Shown here one piece after another: positions 49,076 to 62,689 of a DNA stretch of 64,000 nucleotides. The notes under the pieces are model-generated. The model worked only from the letters and a program-made list of their open reading frames with translations. It ran no database searches and was not told the origin of the DNA. Each line of letters begins with the position of its first letter. The first letter of the stretch is position 1. The position numbers and the translations under genes are program-made. The stretch comes from Streptomyces sp. ML-6. GTDB taxonomy: Bacteria; Actinomycetota; Actinomycetes; Streptomycetales; Streptomycetaceae. The stretch lies in contig NZ_JAOTIK010000003.1 in assembly GCF_030116705.1 (NCBI RefSeq), forward strand, positions 62,001 to 126,000, written 5' to 3'.

Positions 49076-49679
49076 GCCTGGTTCCAAGAGGCATGCAGCC
49101 CGCGGCAGGTGGCCGTCACACCGGTGCGGTTGTCGCGCCGATATCGAGGGCCGCCGGCTCGCGGCAGCGTCATCGCGATCTGGCCATCTCCCCGAGCGAC
49201 TGAACGAGACCAGCCTCCCGGCTCATGCGAGATCATCTGCCTGGCTACGGGTGCAGTGATCGGTATGAGATCGAGCTCGGCTGAAGGGCGGAGCTGCCGC
49301 GCCGAGCTGCGAGAGTCCGCGGCGTACCAGCAGGCGAGGCGACGGATCGTCTGCCGAATGCCGGCCCTATTTCGAAGAATATTGCCGAAGGCTACGGCCG
49401 CTCTCGATCGAGTGGAACTCGATCCGGCGATCATCGCCTCTTCGCTATGATCGCCTTCCTGTCGTCGTCTTGTCCCTGACTTGGGTGACCTCTGACAGAT
49501 GGTGACCGCTCTCATGTAGTCAGGAGGAACCGGCGAGCGGCTTTTTTCCTCGACTGGACTCCTGGCGGCAACCCCCGACAGACCACATCAGTCGGATCAA
49601 GGGTTTAAATTACCGGTCGTCAAACCATTTGATGGCGAGATCCTGTCGGAGGTCAGTGCGGGCGCGGCTTCGCGCCACC

Positions 49680-51220
49680 TGCTCGCGGCTCGCTATCTGC
49701 CTGCGTAGTGTGTGAACTCTGTCGGCGGCGACGTTCCTTGTCGGGTGCCGTCGTGATGAGCCGTCGAGGAAGGACCTGCGGCGCTGTCGCGCCGGCACGC
49801 CGGAATGTGCGCTGGAAGAACGATGAGATGTGATCCCAGGCGATGGGCGATGGCGGTCGGCTGTCGGCGTCGCGGCCGGCAGGTTCGTGGAGCGATCCAG
49901 TAGTCGCGGCGGCCGTACCGAGTAGTCGAGATCATCCGCCGGCGAGTCGGCGAAGATCGGCGGTAACGATCGGCGATGTCGAGCGAGCCAGACAGCAGCT
50001 GCCGGGCTGAGGCGTGGTATGTCGCTCTTGAAGAGTCGATGAGATCGTCGACCGCGGGTCGGCGTCGGCGACGATCTGCGCGCGGTTGGAAGGGCCAGAT
50101 GTCCTCAGGCCGAATGCCAGCGCGGGGCATCAGGCGGCGTGGTGAAACGAATGCTGAGTGTGAGGCAAGTGCTTGCGTGGGTGTCCGCGGTGAACCCGGG
50201 TTCGAGGCGCGTCAATGAGGTGGAATCTCCTCTGATAGGGCGACCGTCAGCCGCTGCCCGACGGCCTGGGCACGTCGGCGACGGCGAGCCGCCGGTCCGG
50301 TTGGCGCGACCGCCATGGTGGCGGGCGCGCCGACGGTCGCCAGCCTCGACCGCCTCGTCGCAGGCCGGAAGAGTTCCGTGGCGGCGCGGCATCTCGGCTC
50401 AGCGTCAGGAACTGGCGCGGCAGCGACCGTGTCGACTCATCTTGAGACTGTCGGCCGTCGTCGAAGAAAGGCGGTTCCAGTGTGCAGGCGGCAGGACGGG
50501 ACTGCTCGCCGCCGAGGTAGCCAGCCGGCGATTCATTGTCTGGCGAGGCCGACAGACCTGAAGGCGTCGGCGCGTCATCTCGCCTTCGCGGTCGCGGGCC
50601 GGCGCTCTGCCGAGCACACGGCTGTGCGCCGCGAGGCGAGCGAGGGAGCCGTGAGGCGGCGTGAAGTACCTCTACGATCACTTTCCGTGCGCCGTTCGGT
50701 GGACCGGCGCCGTTCGGCTCGGCATCCGACGATGTGAGAGTACCAAAGCCGTGCGGCCTCTCTAGAAAGTTCGCGCGAACTCGGCTGAGCGGGCCAGCAG
50801 GCGGTATTCCGTGCGCCGACGTGCCTATCGGAGCATCGGTGAAGGCTCCGCGCGGCTGAGCGAGGTCGAAACTGGACAGGGCATCGAGCAGCCCGCATGA
50901 GGGGTATGCTGGCAAGAAATGATGGTCGCCAGTGCGATGGCCGTCTCGCGGAGCCAGGAGCCGACGAGCTGACCCGGTGCCTCGTGCCGACAAGCCTCAC
51001 CAGCGTCTGCCTGAACGCCGGCCGCGCATCTCGCCGGCCGCGACCGTCGGCGCGACGGTGCTGCTGTTGCCCGTCTACATGTTCCTTGGTGCAATTCTTC
51101 AGTACTCTTTGGCGGCGCGATCACCGGACAGCTTCACCTCAGCGGGGCGATGCGATCGTCCGTTCGCGTGATTTCCACTTCCGGGTCACGGAAAATGTTT
51201 CTTTGTTCCGTCGGCATTCG
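49680..51220. repeat. Corrupted copies of the PD-(D/E)XK-like gene and the 185-aa gene
   Basis: About 49,680-50,450 mirrors the 412-aa gene (GACTCATCTTGAGACTG near its start). GTACCTCTACGATC at about 50,668 mirrors the start of the 185-aa gene. Frames are lost. Confidence 0.65.
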
Positions 51221-51229
51221 CCCTGGTTA

Positions 51230-53160
51230 AACCACCGCTATCGGCCTGACCCGCGAAGGTGTATTCGTCGACGAGGCTAATGGCGTGGCGCCCGTGGTTT
51301 CGATGCCGGTTGCTGATAAAACATTTCTTCGCGCGCCCTGGCGAGAGGATCCTGGAGCTGCTTTCCAGCGGGGCCGCGGTCGGCCTCGGCGGGTTTTTGC
51401 GCTGGCCCTTGCGGCCTTCGGCGGAAGCTCGTCAGCAGGCTGTTTCGCCGAGTGGGCCTGGAATGCTGGGCAGGGGGTGTGGTACACTCTGGCGGCGTTG
51501 ATCGCGTCGCGACCAGGGTCGTCATCGGCATCCGCGGCTGGATGTTGCGTGCGCAGTACTCTCGTCCGGCGACGCGACGAGGTGAGGCTCCCTGTTCCTC
51601 GAGTCGACCGCCCACGCTATCTCTCCCGCCGCCAGGCCCGGCGTGGGCCAGACAGACCACCGGCCCGCCGGGCCTCACGCTAAATGGGAGCTCGCCGGGC
51701 GGCGCGGTCGAACGGCGGCGGGCAGAACAACCCGGTCATCCGGGACATGTTCCCGCCCAGCTTGCGGTGCATTCCAGGCCTGGGGTGGTGTCAGCCACTC
51801 CGGAAGCCGCAGCCGCCTCCCGCTCCGCCTGTGGCGGCCCTGCAGGCGCTCACCGAACCCCGCCGACCGCCCTTGACCGTGGCAGCTGATCGCCCGGACA
51901 GGACGGCGGCCAGCGCCGCGTCGATACTGCTGTGCCGCTCCATCGCGGCATATGTACGTCAGCTAGTGTAACGCCGAGGTCGGCGAGGGTGTCGCGGATC
52001 TCTCGCCGATTCTCGAGCGGAGCACGACCTCGTGACGCTCCTGGGCATGGGCTGGCAGTGTCCGGCGGCGATGCCGAGCACCGATCAACTCGATGTAGTC
52101 CGAGATGTCGGGCCGACGAAGAATGATGAGGACGATTCGGCGGCCGTGAGCCGCGGCGGCCGGCTGTTGGTCAGGCGTCGTACGAAGAACGCTTCTCGTC
52201 GATGAACATGTCCGCCGGCCGCGCCTACGCGATCCTCGTTCAAAAACACCGCTTCAGCAGAGTTGACGTCGACGGCGCCGAGGTCGTCGGTTCCGTCCCC
52301 AGCAGCCGGGGATGACAACCCCGGCAGTTCCGCTGCGCGCGCGCGTCGTCCAGGCCGAGACAACGGTGGGCCGCGCGGAATGGGCATGCACCCCGAGGAC
52401 GCAGGCGATGTCGGCGATATCTCGCCGCGCCGACCAGGCGCTCGTCGAGGCGATCCCAAGGGACAGGATCGCCAGCTACCCACAGCCCCGCAGGCCTGAT
52501 CAACTGCCAGCGGGCCTTGATGACCTGCTTGACGACGGGTGATCTTCCGGGAAGCACGGGAAACGGCGCTGTCGTGGCCTCAGGCGCTCGGGTGTAACTT
52601 CACCCGCGACGCCGCCGTAATGCTCCTTGCCGCTCGCGTGGGTGCCTCGGCGCGCCGAGCCAGGGCTCGCGCGGCATCCCGCTCGACCGATCGGCCGCAC
52701 CGCCGGTCGGCGGTGATCGCGCGATCCCGCCGTCACGCTGGGCCCGTCCTGCGTGACGACGGCGCAGCGCTGGTCGACGGCGACTGGCGAGCGAACGGCC
52801 TTCGCGGGCGCTGGCCCGCCGCCGCCGGACGCGCGGCACGACCGGCCGAGCAGAACGCCGCCGCGGCGGCGACCGGTTGGAGGCTGTGCGAAGTCGGCGG
52901 CTTCCATCTGCTCGGGGTGGCGCCGGGCCGGTGGTCGCCGTGCCGAGCCGCTGCGCGACGAGGCGGCGAGGGCGCCGTTGGCAGGCCGCTTCGCCGCGCC
53001 CCTTCAGCGCGCCGCTGGGCTGCGCCTCCGGCCGGCGACTTCGCTCGCTCTGCTGTTCGCTGGTTCTCTGCCGTCGTGATGTCGCTCGGCGTTGACTGCC
53101 GGCATTCTGTTCAGGCGCGCTCCGCTGAAGCTGCGGCTCCTCGCCGGGCAGGAGTATGTT
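51230..53160 (-). repeat. Corrupted copy of tap-tpg
   Basis: CGGCGGGTTTTTGCGCTGGC at about 51,388 is the tpg helix-turn-helix region in reverse. The tpg start maps to about 51,555, tap to about 51,560-53,155 (GCGAGCAGCTGCTCTC near its start). No open frame remains. Confidence 0.78.
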
Positions 53161-53311
53161 CGCGAGCAGCTGCTCTCGTGTAATACTTCGCTTCGGCCTG
53201 GACAATGGCGATACAACCCTTCCTGTCTTTCGCGGCCTGAATATTGGCTCGAGGTCTGGTGATCTGGCGATCAGATGTGATAGTCGGTGGGTACCCGCTC
53301 AGGCAGGAGGA

Positions 53312-54850
53312 GTTGATGGGGAGGTCCACGGCTCGATGGGTGAGCCGGGAGAGAGCCAGATGTTGCTGCCGAAGTCATTCCGGCGGCGGCGGGCCACGGC
53401 TGCGATGCGAGGCGGCGATGTCGTCTTCATCGTGTCCAACCCGAGGCCAGACCGATCTGTGCGATTCAGGCGATTCTGGCTCGGCGAGGCCGCGCTATAC
53501 CAGCCCGTGCGCCGTGGCAGGTTCCCTGGCGCCGATGTCGCCGCTGTGGAATACGGCCGGTGCCTCGGCCTGGCAGACTGATCAGAAATGTCCGCGCTCG
53601 TGGAAATCCGCTTCGCCAGCCGCTTCGGGTTCCGCTCGCCTCGTCCGCCCGTCTACATCGAGATCTCGATGGTCGACACCCCAGCTCGGGATCTGTAGAT
53701 CTGCTGACCGGGCGGCCGCCGGCATTGGCGCGTGCGTGGCGCAACTGCCGGACGCTGGCGGCCATCGAGGCCGGCGGCGGCGACTGGTTCGCAAATCGCG
53801 GCACATGCGCGACAACGAGCTGTCGACGGCGCAGATCGCAGGACGGCATATGACAAACCTGTGCTCGGTGCTGGGCCCTGGAGGCGCCGGGGAACATCTT
53901 CCCACCGTGAGACTGGCCGCCAGCGCCGGCGTGCGAATACCGGGATCTGCCGGGCAGCAGATTCACCGCTGGGCCGATGCCATGCCGCGGCGCTCGCCGA
54001 ACCGGTCCGCCTTCTCGGCCGACCCGCGCGCCCGGAATCATTACCACCGGCTCTCGGACCGGCGCGGCCACCGTGGGTCTCGACGGCTGTCGCCCCGTCT
54101 CGTCTGAGCAATCATCGCCGGGACGATCCCGCGAGCCCGGCCGAAGCGAGCAAGCCGGCGTCAGGCCTCGCACCCCGGACCTGCGGCTGCTGAAGAGGAC
54201 CCCGTACGATCGAGGCCGACCTGGGCCTGAGCAGGTGTGCGCCGCCGGGCGCGCCGATCCACTCCTCGGGGGCGCGGGCAGCATGCAAATGTGCTTCTCC
54301 AGCGCCCTGCCGTTCGGCCGGCTATCCGAGTCGAACTCGTCGTCCGCGGAGCGAGACAGCCGCTGTCGGCGGCCATCCCCCAGTTCTACCGCGCGGCCCG
54401 CATTTGCCACTCCGCGGAACCTGTTGTCCTGCGCCAGCCATCGGCTGTGTGGCGACCCTCTGCCACGCTGGGCGCGGCCGGACAGTGCGCAGCCGGGTAC
54501 AGCCCGCTACACTGCCACCCTCCGGCTCCGCAGGCGCTTGCCTGGAAGCACTGCCGCAGCGCCAGGACGAGCTGGACGACATCCGCCACTCGCCGCCCGC
54601 GCCGGATCTCTACCACAGCTTGTTGAGCTCAGCTCAGCAGGCCCGTGGGCGCCGACCTCCTGCGCGGGTCGGCGGTCGCCAGCGGCTGCCCGCACGCCTG
54701 CCGGCCTTCGATTCTGAGCAGCTCCTCGACCTGCGCTTCGCGGCGATCAGATAGCCCGCACAGAACGCGGACGTATCGCGACTGGATTCTCATGCCCGCT
54801 CCCGGGTGATCGTCTGCGCTCGCTGCGGATCTCGAAGAGGGAGAGCTGGT
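53312..54850 (+). repeat. Corrupted copy of the double zeta-toxin gene and its small neighbour
   Basis: GGAGGAGTTGATGGGGAGGT at about 53,307 matches the zeta-like gene start; the end maps to about 54,614 (CTTGTTGAGCTCAG). Confidence 0.75.
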
Positions 54851-55064
54851 GTCCCGAGGATGCACGTACAGCGGGGACCGTAACCGGCGTCGGTGTAGCT
54901 GGCCAGATCGAGGTTTCGGCCGATGGCCTGCGGGCAGTGCCGATCGTGGATCAGCCCGACGCCTTCGGATCTTCTCTCCCGACGAGCGACCTCCTCCTTG
55001 ACGGATGCGACGCCGCCGTCTTTCCCATCGCAGGAGGCGTCTACCGCCGGCTGCCCGGCGCTCA

Positions 55065-56435
55065 GCAGGCCGCGGGCGCCCCGAACCAGGCGATGTATTG
55101 GCGAGACTTACCCCGTCGATCGTTTGATCGGCGACCAGTGCTGACTGGGCAGTGCCGGCCGTAACTGTGTGATGTGGGCGTCGGTATGCGAACGAAGGTG
55201 TCACATCGTGAGCGCGGAGCTGATGTTGCTGGGCCTCGATGAGCAGACGGCGCGGACCCGGCGCTACCAGGGCATCATTTACCTGGAACTTGTCGCTGTC
55301 CGCGAGCCTATGCTCAGGTGGAAACCGCGGCTGGGCGCAGGTGGGGCAGGGGCGGCGATCGGCCGGACGGAAAACGGACCTCGACAGGCAGTACTGGAAC
55401 GCCGCTCGGCCCGCCTGCTGACGGTGATCACCCTCGGCATCGACAGAGCGTCCCGCAATCCAGGCCCGTCGGCCGGCAGCGATGTTCCAGCGACCATCAG
55501 CCGGTGATTCTGGCAGTCTTCCCCACGGCCGCGATAGATCCGGCATCAGTAATTGTCATCAGGCAGACAGTCCCGACAACAGCGTCAGCTCCGGGACTGT
55601 CCCGCGGTGGCGCGCTTGCGATTAGTGATCAGGTTCGGCGTCTGCGGCTCGCGGGTCGATCAGGTGAGACCTTATCGACTCCCGCAGGTGTCGGTTGACA
55701 GCTCGAAATAGGGAGTGACCGGCAGCGCGAGCGATGGGTCGCCGCCTGCCGTGAAGTGCTGGACCCGGCCTCTGCCGAGGGCAGGAGAGACCGGCGGTGC
55801 GTCTGCGGCGGGCCACCTGGGCGCATCCGTGCGACACCGACCCCGCAAACCCGCATATCACGCTGGCGCGAGCAGCCAGGCTGGGAGTCTGGTGCTCCCG
55901 TAGACTGATCGGCTCCGCGGCCCGGAGCGGCCTGAACTGGCGTTGGCCGCGGTCTGGCCGCGATCTCCGGCCGGAGACAGCTCCGCCGACAGCATGCGAC
56001 CGGCGTGTCGTGACCCGCCGTCGCTCAGCTCTCTCCCAGGAAGTGCCGTCGGCACCCGCTGCCGGCAGTCCTCCGACAACGCCAGTAGCTCCAGTCAGGC
56101 GTGGCGAATTCTGATCTGGCAGGCACCCGCTCGCGGCCGCCGTGTCCTTCGCGGAACTCGCCTTGCCAGCGCGGGCCGACCCGGTGACGAGGCCACCGGA
56201 ACAGGCGTCCGCGAACATCCTCGTCGACAACTGGCTTGCTCGTCCCGCCCGGGACCGCCGAGCCCCTTCGGAACGCGGCCCATACCACGCCGTCATCGCC
56301 GAGTAGTCCTTCGATCGTATCCACGCCCACTATCCCGACAACGTCTTCTGGACCGCGGCCGATCTTGAGCCGTACTGTCGACAACGGCCTCAGATGATCC
56401 GATGTTCTGCAAATGACTGCTTCTGGGCTCCTCCG
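55065..56435 (-). repeat. Corrupted copy of the IS1182-type element
   Basis: CCCCGTCGATCGTTTGATCG at about 55,110 equals the transposase 3' end in reverse. The copy is about a quarter shorter than the intact element and has no open transposase frame. Confidence 0.75.
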
Positions 56436-57009
56436 ACACGTCCTGATGTCGCCCGCGAGTATTTACGGCCTCAGTGACAATGCACCAGATCAAGATCTAC
56501 ACAGCCGGACAACGGAGGTGGGTGTCGCTCCTGAGATTGCGATGTCTCTCCTCACGCGGAACAGACAGCCCTACGACGGGCGGAGGAGGATCGCGGTGGG
56601 CGATCTCCGCTGTCCTCTCCGAGAATCCCGGCTCTCCGTCTGCGGGCGATCCGCGCAGTCTCAGCTATGTGTATCTGGCGAGTGTGTTGTCATCTGAATT
56701 AACAGTGGCTTGCTCTCCACTCACCTCAGCGCCATGAAAACAATATGTGCTAGATGACGTGTTCGCCTGTACATTCGCGGTATGAGTAGTTTCGTGGGCT
56801 TTCTTCGCCCCGGGCTTTCGGTGCCGGGCGGCAGCGATGTGGACACTCGCGCGCGCTCTGGCGATCCGGTGACGTCGATGTCTCCGCCAGCCGCATCCCG
56901 TGTGCGGAGTGGCTCCGGTCAGTCGGCCCGCCGGCCATGCAGGCTGGATGAAGCGTGCCGGGCAGCGCTTCGGTGCTGGCGTGGCGGGCATAGAGCCAGT
57001 GCCGGAAGG

Positions 57010-59620
57010 GTTGGCGGGCCGGATCTCGGGCGCTATCGGCGACGGCCGACAGGATTCGCGGGCGGCAGACCGGTGGACTGGGCTCGCGGCGGCGCTCGCC
57101 AGCGCGCTCGACATCGCCCGTCCGGCTTCGACGTCGGACTCAACGCCCCCGCTGTCTTCCGCGGCGTGGTCAGTGCTCCCGAAACTCGAGGCGCTCTCGC
57201 GCCGGATCGACGCCCTGCGTGGACAGGCCACTGACCCGGCCCGTCCTATCAGGCTCGACCGCCGCGATCCTCGCCATCCGTAAGCCTCGCCTTCGTGCAT
57301 CTCCCTGCGCCGCTACTGGAACACCTGGATACCTGCATACGGCGGCCTGCCTCCCGGGCGAGGCGCTGCGCGCGGCTAGTGCGATCCGCGCCCGGGCAGC
57401 AGCCATGCCCGGCGCCTCGGGAAAGGTGACAGGCGTGCGCGAGCGGCGTCCGCCGTGTCTCTGGCAGGAAGGTGTGCAGCCGCAGGCCGAACCCGTGGAT
57501 GCCTGTCTACCCGCCTGCTGGCCTGGAGTTTCAGCTCCGTGCCGGTGAATGCCTGGTACCTTCGAAGGACATCGGCCGTTCCGCACTACCGGCGACTCCT
57601 GCGGCGTGATGTGTGGCTCATGCCGGGCGTGATCGCCGGGCGTCCCGCGGAAGGCAGGGCAGCTCACTGGACGGCCTTCAGCATGGCCCAGCACAACACC
57701 TTGACCTCCCCCTCCCCGTACCGCGGCCGCCGGCCGCAACGATCGAGGCTTCAGCGGAGGGCGCTGCGAGGACTACATAAGCCCGGCGGCTGACCCGCGA
57801 CGTGATCTCGACGTTGTTGCCTGTGGCGTCCCGTACTGTCTCGCCCCGATCTCCCCGGATAGAGTGCCAGCCGCACCCCGCCAGCGGCTGGCCGACCGCC
57901 GTCTGCCGCCTGGCCGACCTCACCACCCCAGCGCGTCCTGCGCCGTCCGCTCTGGGTCATCGACCCCGCCAGACCCCCTGGCGACCCGGGCCGCGGGCAT
58001 GACCCTGAAACACCGGCTATGCAGTCGAGCCCTTCGTCAGAGAATTTATTCGACTATTGCTCCCGCCTGCGCGAGGCTCGATCCGCTCCGCCATCCCGCA
58101 CCGCTGATGACAAACTCCGGCAGCCGGTGGATCTGCGCGACTGCTCAACCGCACTGGCGCGCCTGCGCCGCCCTGGCAGTACGAACCAGCCCGGACCTGT
58201 ACTGACCGGCTGTCGGCTGGCCGTCGCCCGCATTCGACCTCGAGCAGCTGCGCCGTACCTGGCCTACATCGGCGACCGGTGTGAACCGCTCGCCCGGCGA
58301 GCAGGCCGGCGGTCTGGCATCGCCGACCAGCGCAGTGGAGCTGCTGGCGGCGCAGCGCCGCGACGCATATCAGGCCATCGGCCGACCACCGAGATGGCGT
58401 CTACTACCGCGGGCCAGGCCCAGCTTGCGACCTCGGCGCAGTCGCACCGAGTGGTGACCGGCGGCGGCGACGGCACCGGCCGGCCCGGCCAGGCCTGTAC
58501 CTCGACGGGGCGCTTCCCCGCCGCTGGCCGCTGCCCGAGACCTCGTACGGCGGCCGTCCTCACCGCGTCATGTGGTAGTCCCGGGGCGACGCCAACCAGG
58601 CTGCCGCATACCGAACGTATACGGCACCGGGCGCGACGGTGACCGGGCGGTTCATCTGTTCTCCCACCAGGCGACTGACTCGAGGGCATCGCCCCGGCGG
58701 CTCTTGCCTGACCTCGCGCGTGCGCGGGCTCACCCCGGTTCCCGCCAGGCAAGCCGCCGCGGCCGGCACATCGCCCTCCAGCCCACCTCGCCGAGTGCTA
58801 CCACGCCGTCAGGCGGCCACGCCGGCGCCGCGATCTCCCCGGCGCTGCGGTCTCGCGACCCTCTGCGTCTGCGCGACATCTCGGTCGCGGCCGGCAGGAC
58901 TCCGGAAGCCCGAGCTGTGGACGAGCGGCGCCCGCTCGAGGTGGCGGGCCTGTCGTCTCCCTGCGCGGCGGCCGCTTCCGCAGCTGGGCCCGCTCGAACG
59001 CCCCACGACCCCGTACGAGGAAAGGGGCCGCCGGTCGGGCGACCAAGCGGCATCTGCGGGCAGCAGGCGATCCTTGTATGATTCCGCTCGTGTACTTCTG
59101 CTGCGCCGACGATCGAAAACCGACAAACCGCACTGACTATTCTCGTCCCGAAAGGAAGGGGGCCTGCTTCACCACTGGCTCGAAGGGCGTAAACAGGCGT
59201 CCCAGAACGGGTGCCCGCGCTGGCTCCAGCGGTGGGGCGCGGCCGCCTGTGCGACCGATGCAGCCGTTCACGCTATACGGCCCTCATGCTCAAGCAGCTC
59301 GCCCGCTGCGGGCGGGGTTCTGGCCGACCTGCTAAGTGAACTACCTCAATGGGCCTGGTGGACGCCCGTCATGATCATGTTCGGCGTCGAGCTCGACGCA
59401 GGCATGACCAGTGCCAGGGCATGGTGACATCGCGCCAAACCTCCGCGACGCCCACGCGAGCGCGACCGCCGGCCACTGGAAGATCCGTCATGCGGGACGC
59501 TGAATGCAGCCGGTTCGTCGGGCCGACCTGGTCGGCCGCCTTCGGCGCTGAAGCAACCTGGATCTGGCCGAGATGACTTCGGTCGGCCTCATGTCAGCGT
59601 CTGACGGATCATCGTACCAG
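57010..59620 (+). repeat. Corrupted copies of the STAND NTPase and DUF3800 genes
   Basis: GGTTGGCGGGCCGGATCT at about 57,010 mirrors the STAND gene start. CTCGTGTACTTCTGC at about 59,088 mirrors the DUF3800 start. Confidence 0.72.
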
Positions 59621-60449
59621 CTCTAGGCGCGAGGCACCCCGGCGAGGCGGGGCCACGAAGCAAGTCTCAATCCCGGGCCTGGGACCGTACGAGAACAGCA
59701 GAGAAAATTGGCAAAACGACCGAGCCTGAGCTGGCAGGTCAGACGCTGCGGTCGCATCATCAACCGCGATTCCATTGCCGTCCTCAACGGCCGGCCTCGC
59801 TCCAGGCCTCCATGCGCTGCGCCGAGGCCCTGGAACAGGCGTCGAAGGGACCTCGGCAGTTCACCCGCCGCTGCCTCCGCCGCGCTGCAGGACGGCTGTT
59901 CTGAAGCCGCTCCGAACGAAGTCACTGGGCAACCTGACTGTCCGCCTCTCTCCTGCGCGTAACGAACAGCGTCGGGCATCCTGGCCCCTGATGCTCCACT
60001 ACATTTCCTGAGGAGACAGACATGCGACGTCATCAGGTCGGTCCGAGGTTCGCCGAGGATCCGACCGGGAGGCACTGCGGATCAGACGCGCCGGGTGGCG
60101 GCCCGAGCGGTAGTCGCGTCCTGCAGGTGAAGAGTCGGCCTCGCGGCGCGATCGTGGCGTGCGACCCGGCGCGAAGTGTCGTCTGGTCGCCGGAGCTGGC
60201 GCGAGGGTGGAGTGTTCCCAGTGTTGGTGGAGAGACCAGGTCAGCGTCGCAGACGCCGCCCTGCAGCGATGTCCTCGGCCTCGATGTCGTGCTCCACGCC
60301 CAGGCCTGGCCTCTCAGATCTCCGGCGAGCAACAGTCCGGTGCGCGCGCGTCTCGCCAGTTGTCCCACGCGTGCCCGGTGATGCGGGGACCCGCCGGTGA
60401 GCCGGAGCGAGCTGGTGGAACGGCGATCGCCGGCTGGGCCTGACCCTGC

Positions 60450-62460
60450 TGTGATCGGCTTTTCACAACCCTCTGCGCCCCGAACCGGTGCATCGGCGGG
60501 GCGTGCCGTGTCTCCCTCGGGACCCGGCCCGTTAACCGTCGCGATGGGCAATCTCATCTGTCGGTGGGGTCGCCGTCCAGGCGGTGACTCTCCAGCCTAG
60601 TGGCTGCCGACGGGATCAAATCTCGTCGGGATCGTGTCTGTGCAGCTGAGGCGGGGCCCGTCGGTCGTCGTCCAGTAGACGTCTAGCCCGTCTCGGAGTG
60701 CGCGATCAGCGCCGCGACAGCGCCAGTCAGAGGTGATTCCGTGTCATGCCTCGCGTACAGAGTGAGGAGTTGCGGCCGTGGCCCGTCTTCCGGGTCCGGT
60801 CGGGGCCAGGCGCCGATGCGGTGGTTGCAGGGCTTTGTGGCGGGCGTCTCCTCGGCGGTGGTCCGCCGCGATCGGGAATCGGCTGTGCCATGGCCGAACG
60901 CCGCTCTGCCGCGACGGCGGCGCGATACGACCCCGATTCCTCCCGCGGGTCCGAACGGCCCGCGGGTGTGAGGGCGCTCCCTGGCCGCCCGACCTCGAGC
61001 TCGCTCGCCGGCAATGCGCGCCCGCGTGCTCGACCACTCTTCTGCGGCACGGATCCCGGCTTCTCATTGGGGGCGGCCCGCCGCTGGCGAACCAGCCTGC
61101 CAGGCGGCGCCGCAGGTGTGGACCGTCCTGAGGTGGTGATCGGTTCCGCATCAGCTCCGGAAGCATTCCGACGCCGCTGTGCGGTGGTGCTGACTGATCT
61201 CGATGGTGCCATTGTCTAACGAGCAGCGACTCTGCTCGTCCGTCAGTAACGACGGCAGCCAGCCGCCCATGTTTGTGCTTGTACTCCTCCCCGGCCGGCC
61301 GGTTCTTGCCAACCTCCACGGACCAGGCGAATACGCTGGCGCGGCAACTCCGCGGTGGCGCGCGGCGGGCAGCGCGGGATCATCGAGAAGAGGTTTCAGC
61401 CATGCCTGAATGATATGCGTGTTCGGTACCACAGTCGAGGCAGGCCGCAGGCGCAGCCGTCGTGCCACGCCCCGCCGTCAGCCTCTCGCCAGCCTCGCCG
61501 CGCTCATCCGCGACTCCGCCTGGATCGGCGATTACCACGATGTTTGGGCCTCCCCTCGCGCGGTCCCCCGCGGCGCCGTCTGCGGAGCGCGCGCGACCGG
61601 CGCGCGCCCATACCGCTCTCCCTGCCTGTGAACCTGCCTGCCGCCGGTGTACGGCGTCCTGTTCACCACCACGATCGCTGTGCCCCAGACCAATGTAACT
61701 CGCAGCCGGGGTATCCCTACAGGGATCCCGCTCCCAGGAGGGTCTGCATATGATAAGAGCTGGACACGCCCCGCAGATCGACCGCGCAGCTCCGCGGCGC
61801 TGATCCGGACCTTCCCCGCCCATCCAATCAGTGATCGCCGAATCCGGCGAGTCGATATTTCAAATCTCACCAGATCAGAATAATACCAGGCACGAACAGC
61901 CTGAGCGTGACAAATCAGCACAGAGGCTGTAACGAACGCGCCCTGATTCGGCGTAAATGTCCTGTACTGTCTGTCGTTGCATCGGTGAACCCGTGACGAA
62001 GCTAGATGCTGGACATCCGGTGCCATATTGCCGTTATCTGGGATTTCTTCCTGAATACTGTCCTTGCGGTCGAGCGCTCGCCGCTCGAGACGTCGAAGGT
62101 ATCGGGACTCGATCTTCGTCTCGATCCGATAACTCATGCGACATGTGCAGCACCCCCCGACCGATTTCAGTGCGCGAAGGTGAGCCGCGGTGTCGTAGTT
62201 GTGCCGTGTCGAGAGCCCGCGTCGGCCGTTGGCTGCGGTGTCTGCTCGGCCTTCACCGGTACTCGATGCCGGCAGATGGTTGCCGCGACCGGTACCCCGG
62301 ACGGCCGTCCGCCGCATCGAACCTCGGAATCTGTTGTGAGGGCTTCCGTCGCCGGACAGTGGCAGATCGCCACACCCACGCCGATCGTCCTGGACCCCGC
62401 CGGATGGCGAGAGCGCGACCCAGCCCGATCCGCCATGTCAATCCTTGACGGCCATCTGGT
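60450..62460. repeat. Corrupted copies of the spacer-repeat cassettes, DUF6225-type gene and propeller
   Basis: GATCGGCTTTTCAC at about 60,452 equals repeat A in reverse; AGCCATGCCTGAATGATATG at about 61,398 equals the 120-aa gene start in reverse. The propeller maps to roughly 62,000-62,460. Confidence 0.65.
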
Positions 62461-62689
62461 ACCGGCGTGGCTGCCCTGGTTCGTCGCCGAAAGATCTGTT
62501 TCAGACCTGCCTGGTACTCCGGCGGTGAAGCACGCTTCGGCTGCCAGTTGCGACCGAGGCTGTCGCTTCCCGTCGGGATAGGCCGCAGTCCGCATTCACC
62601 TTTGTCTAGACGGTACCGCCGCGTGCCGCGCAGCGTGAACCTGAGCGGGCTCGACGTTCGCCAATGGCAGTTCTATTGCATTTCATCGG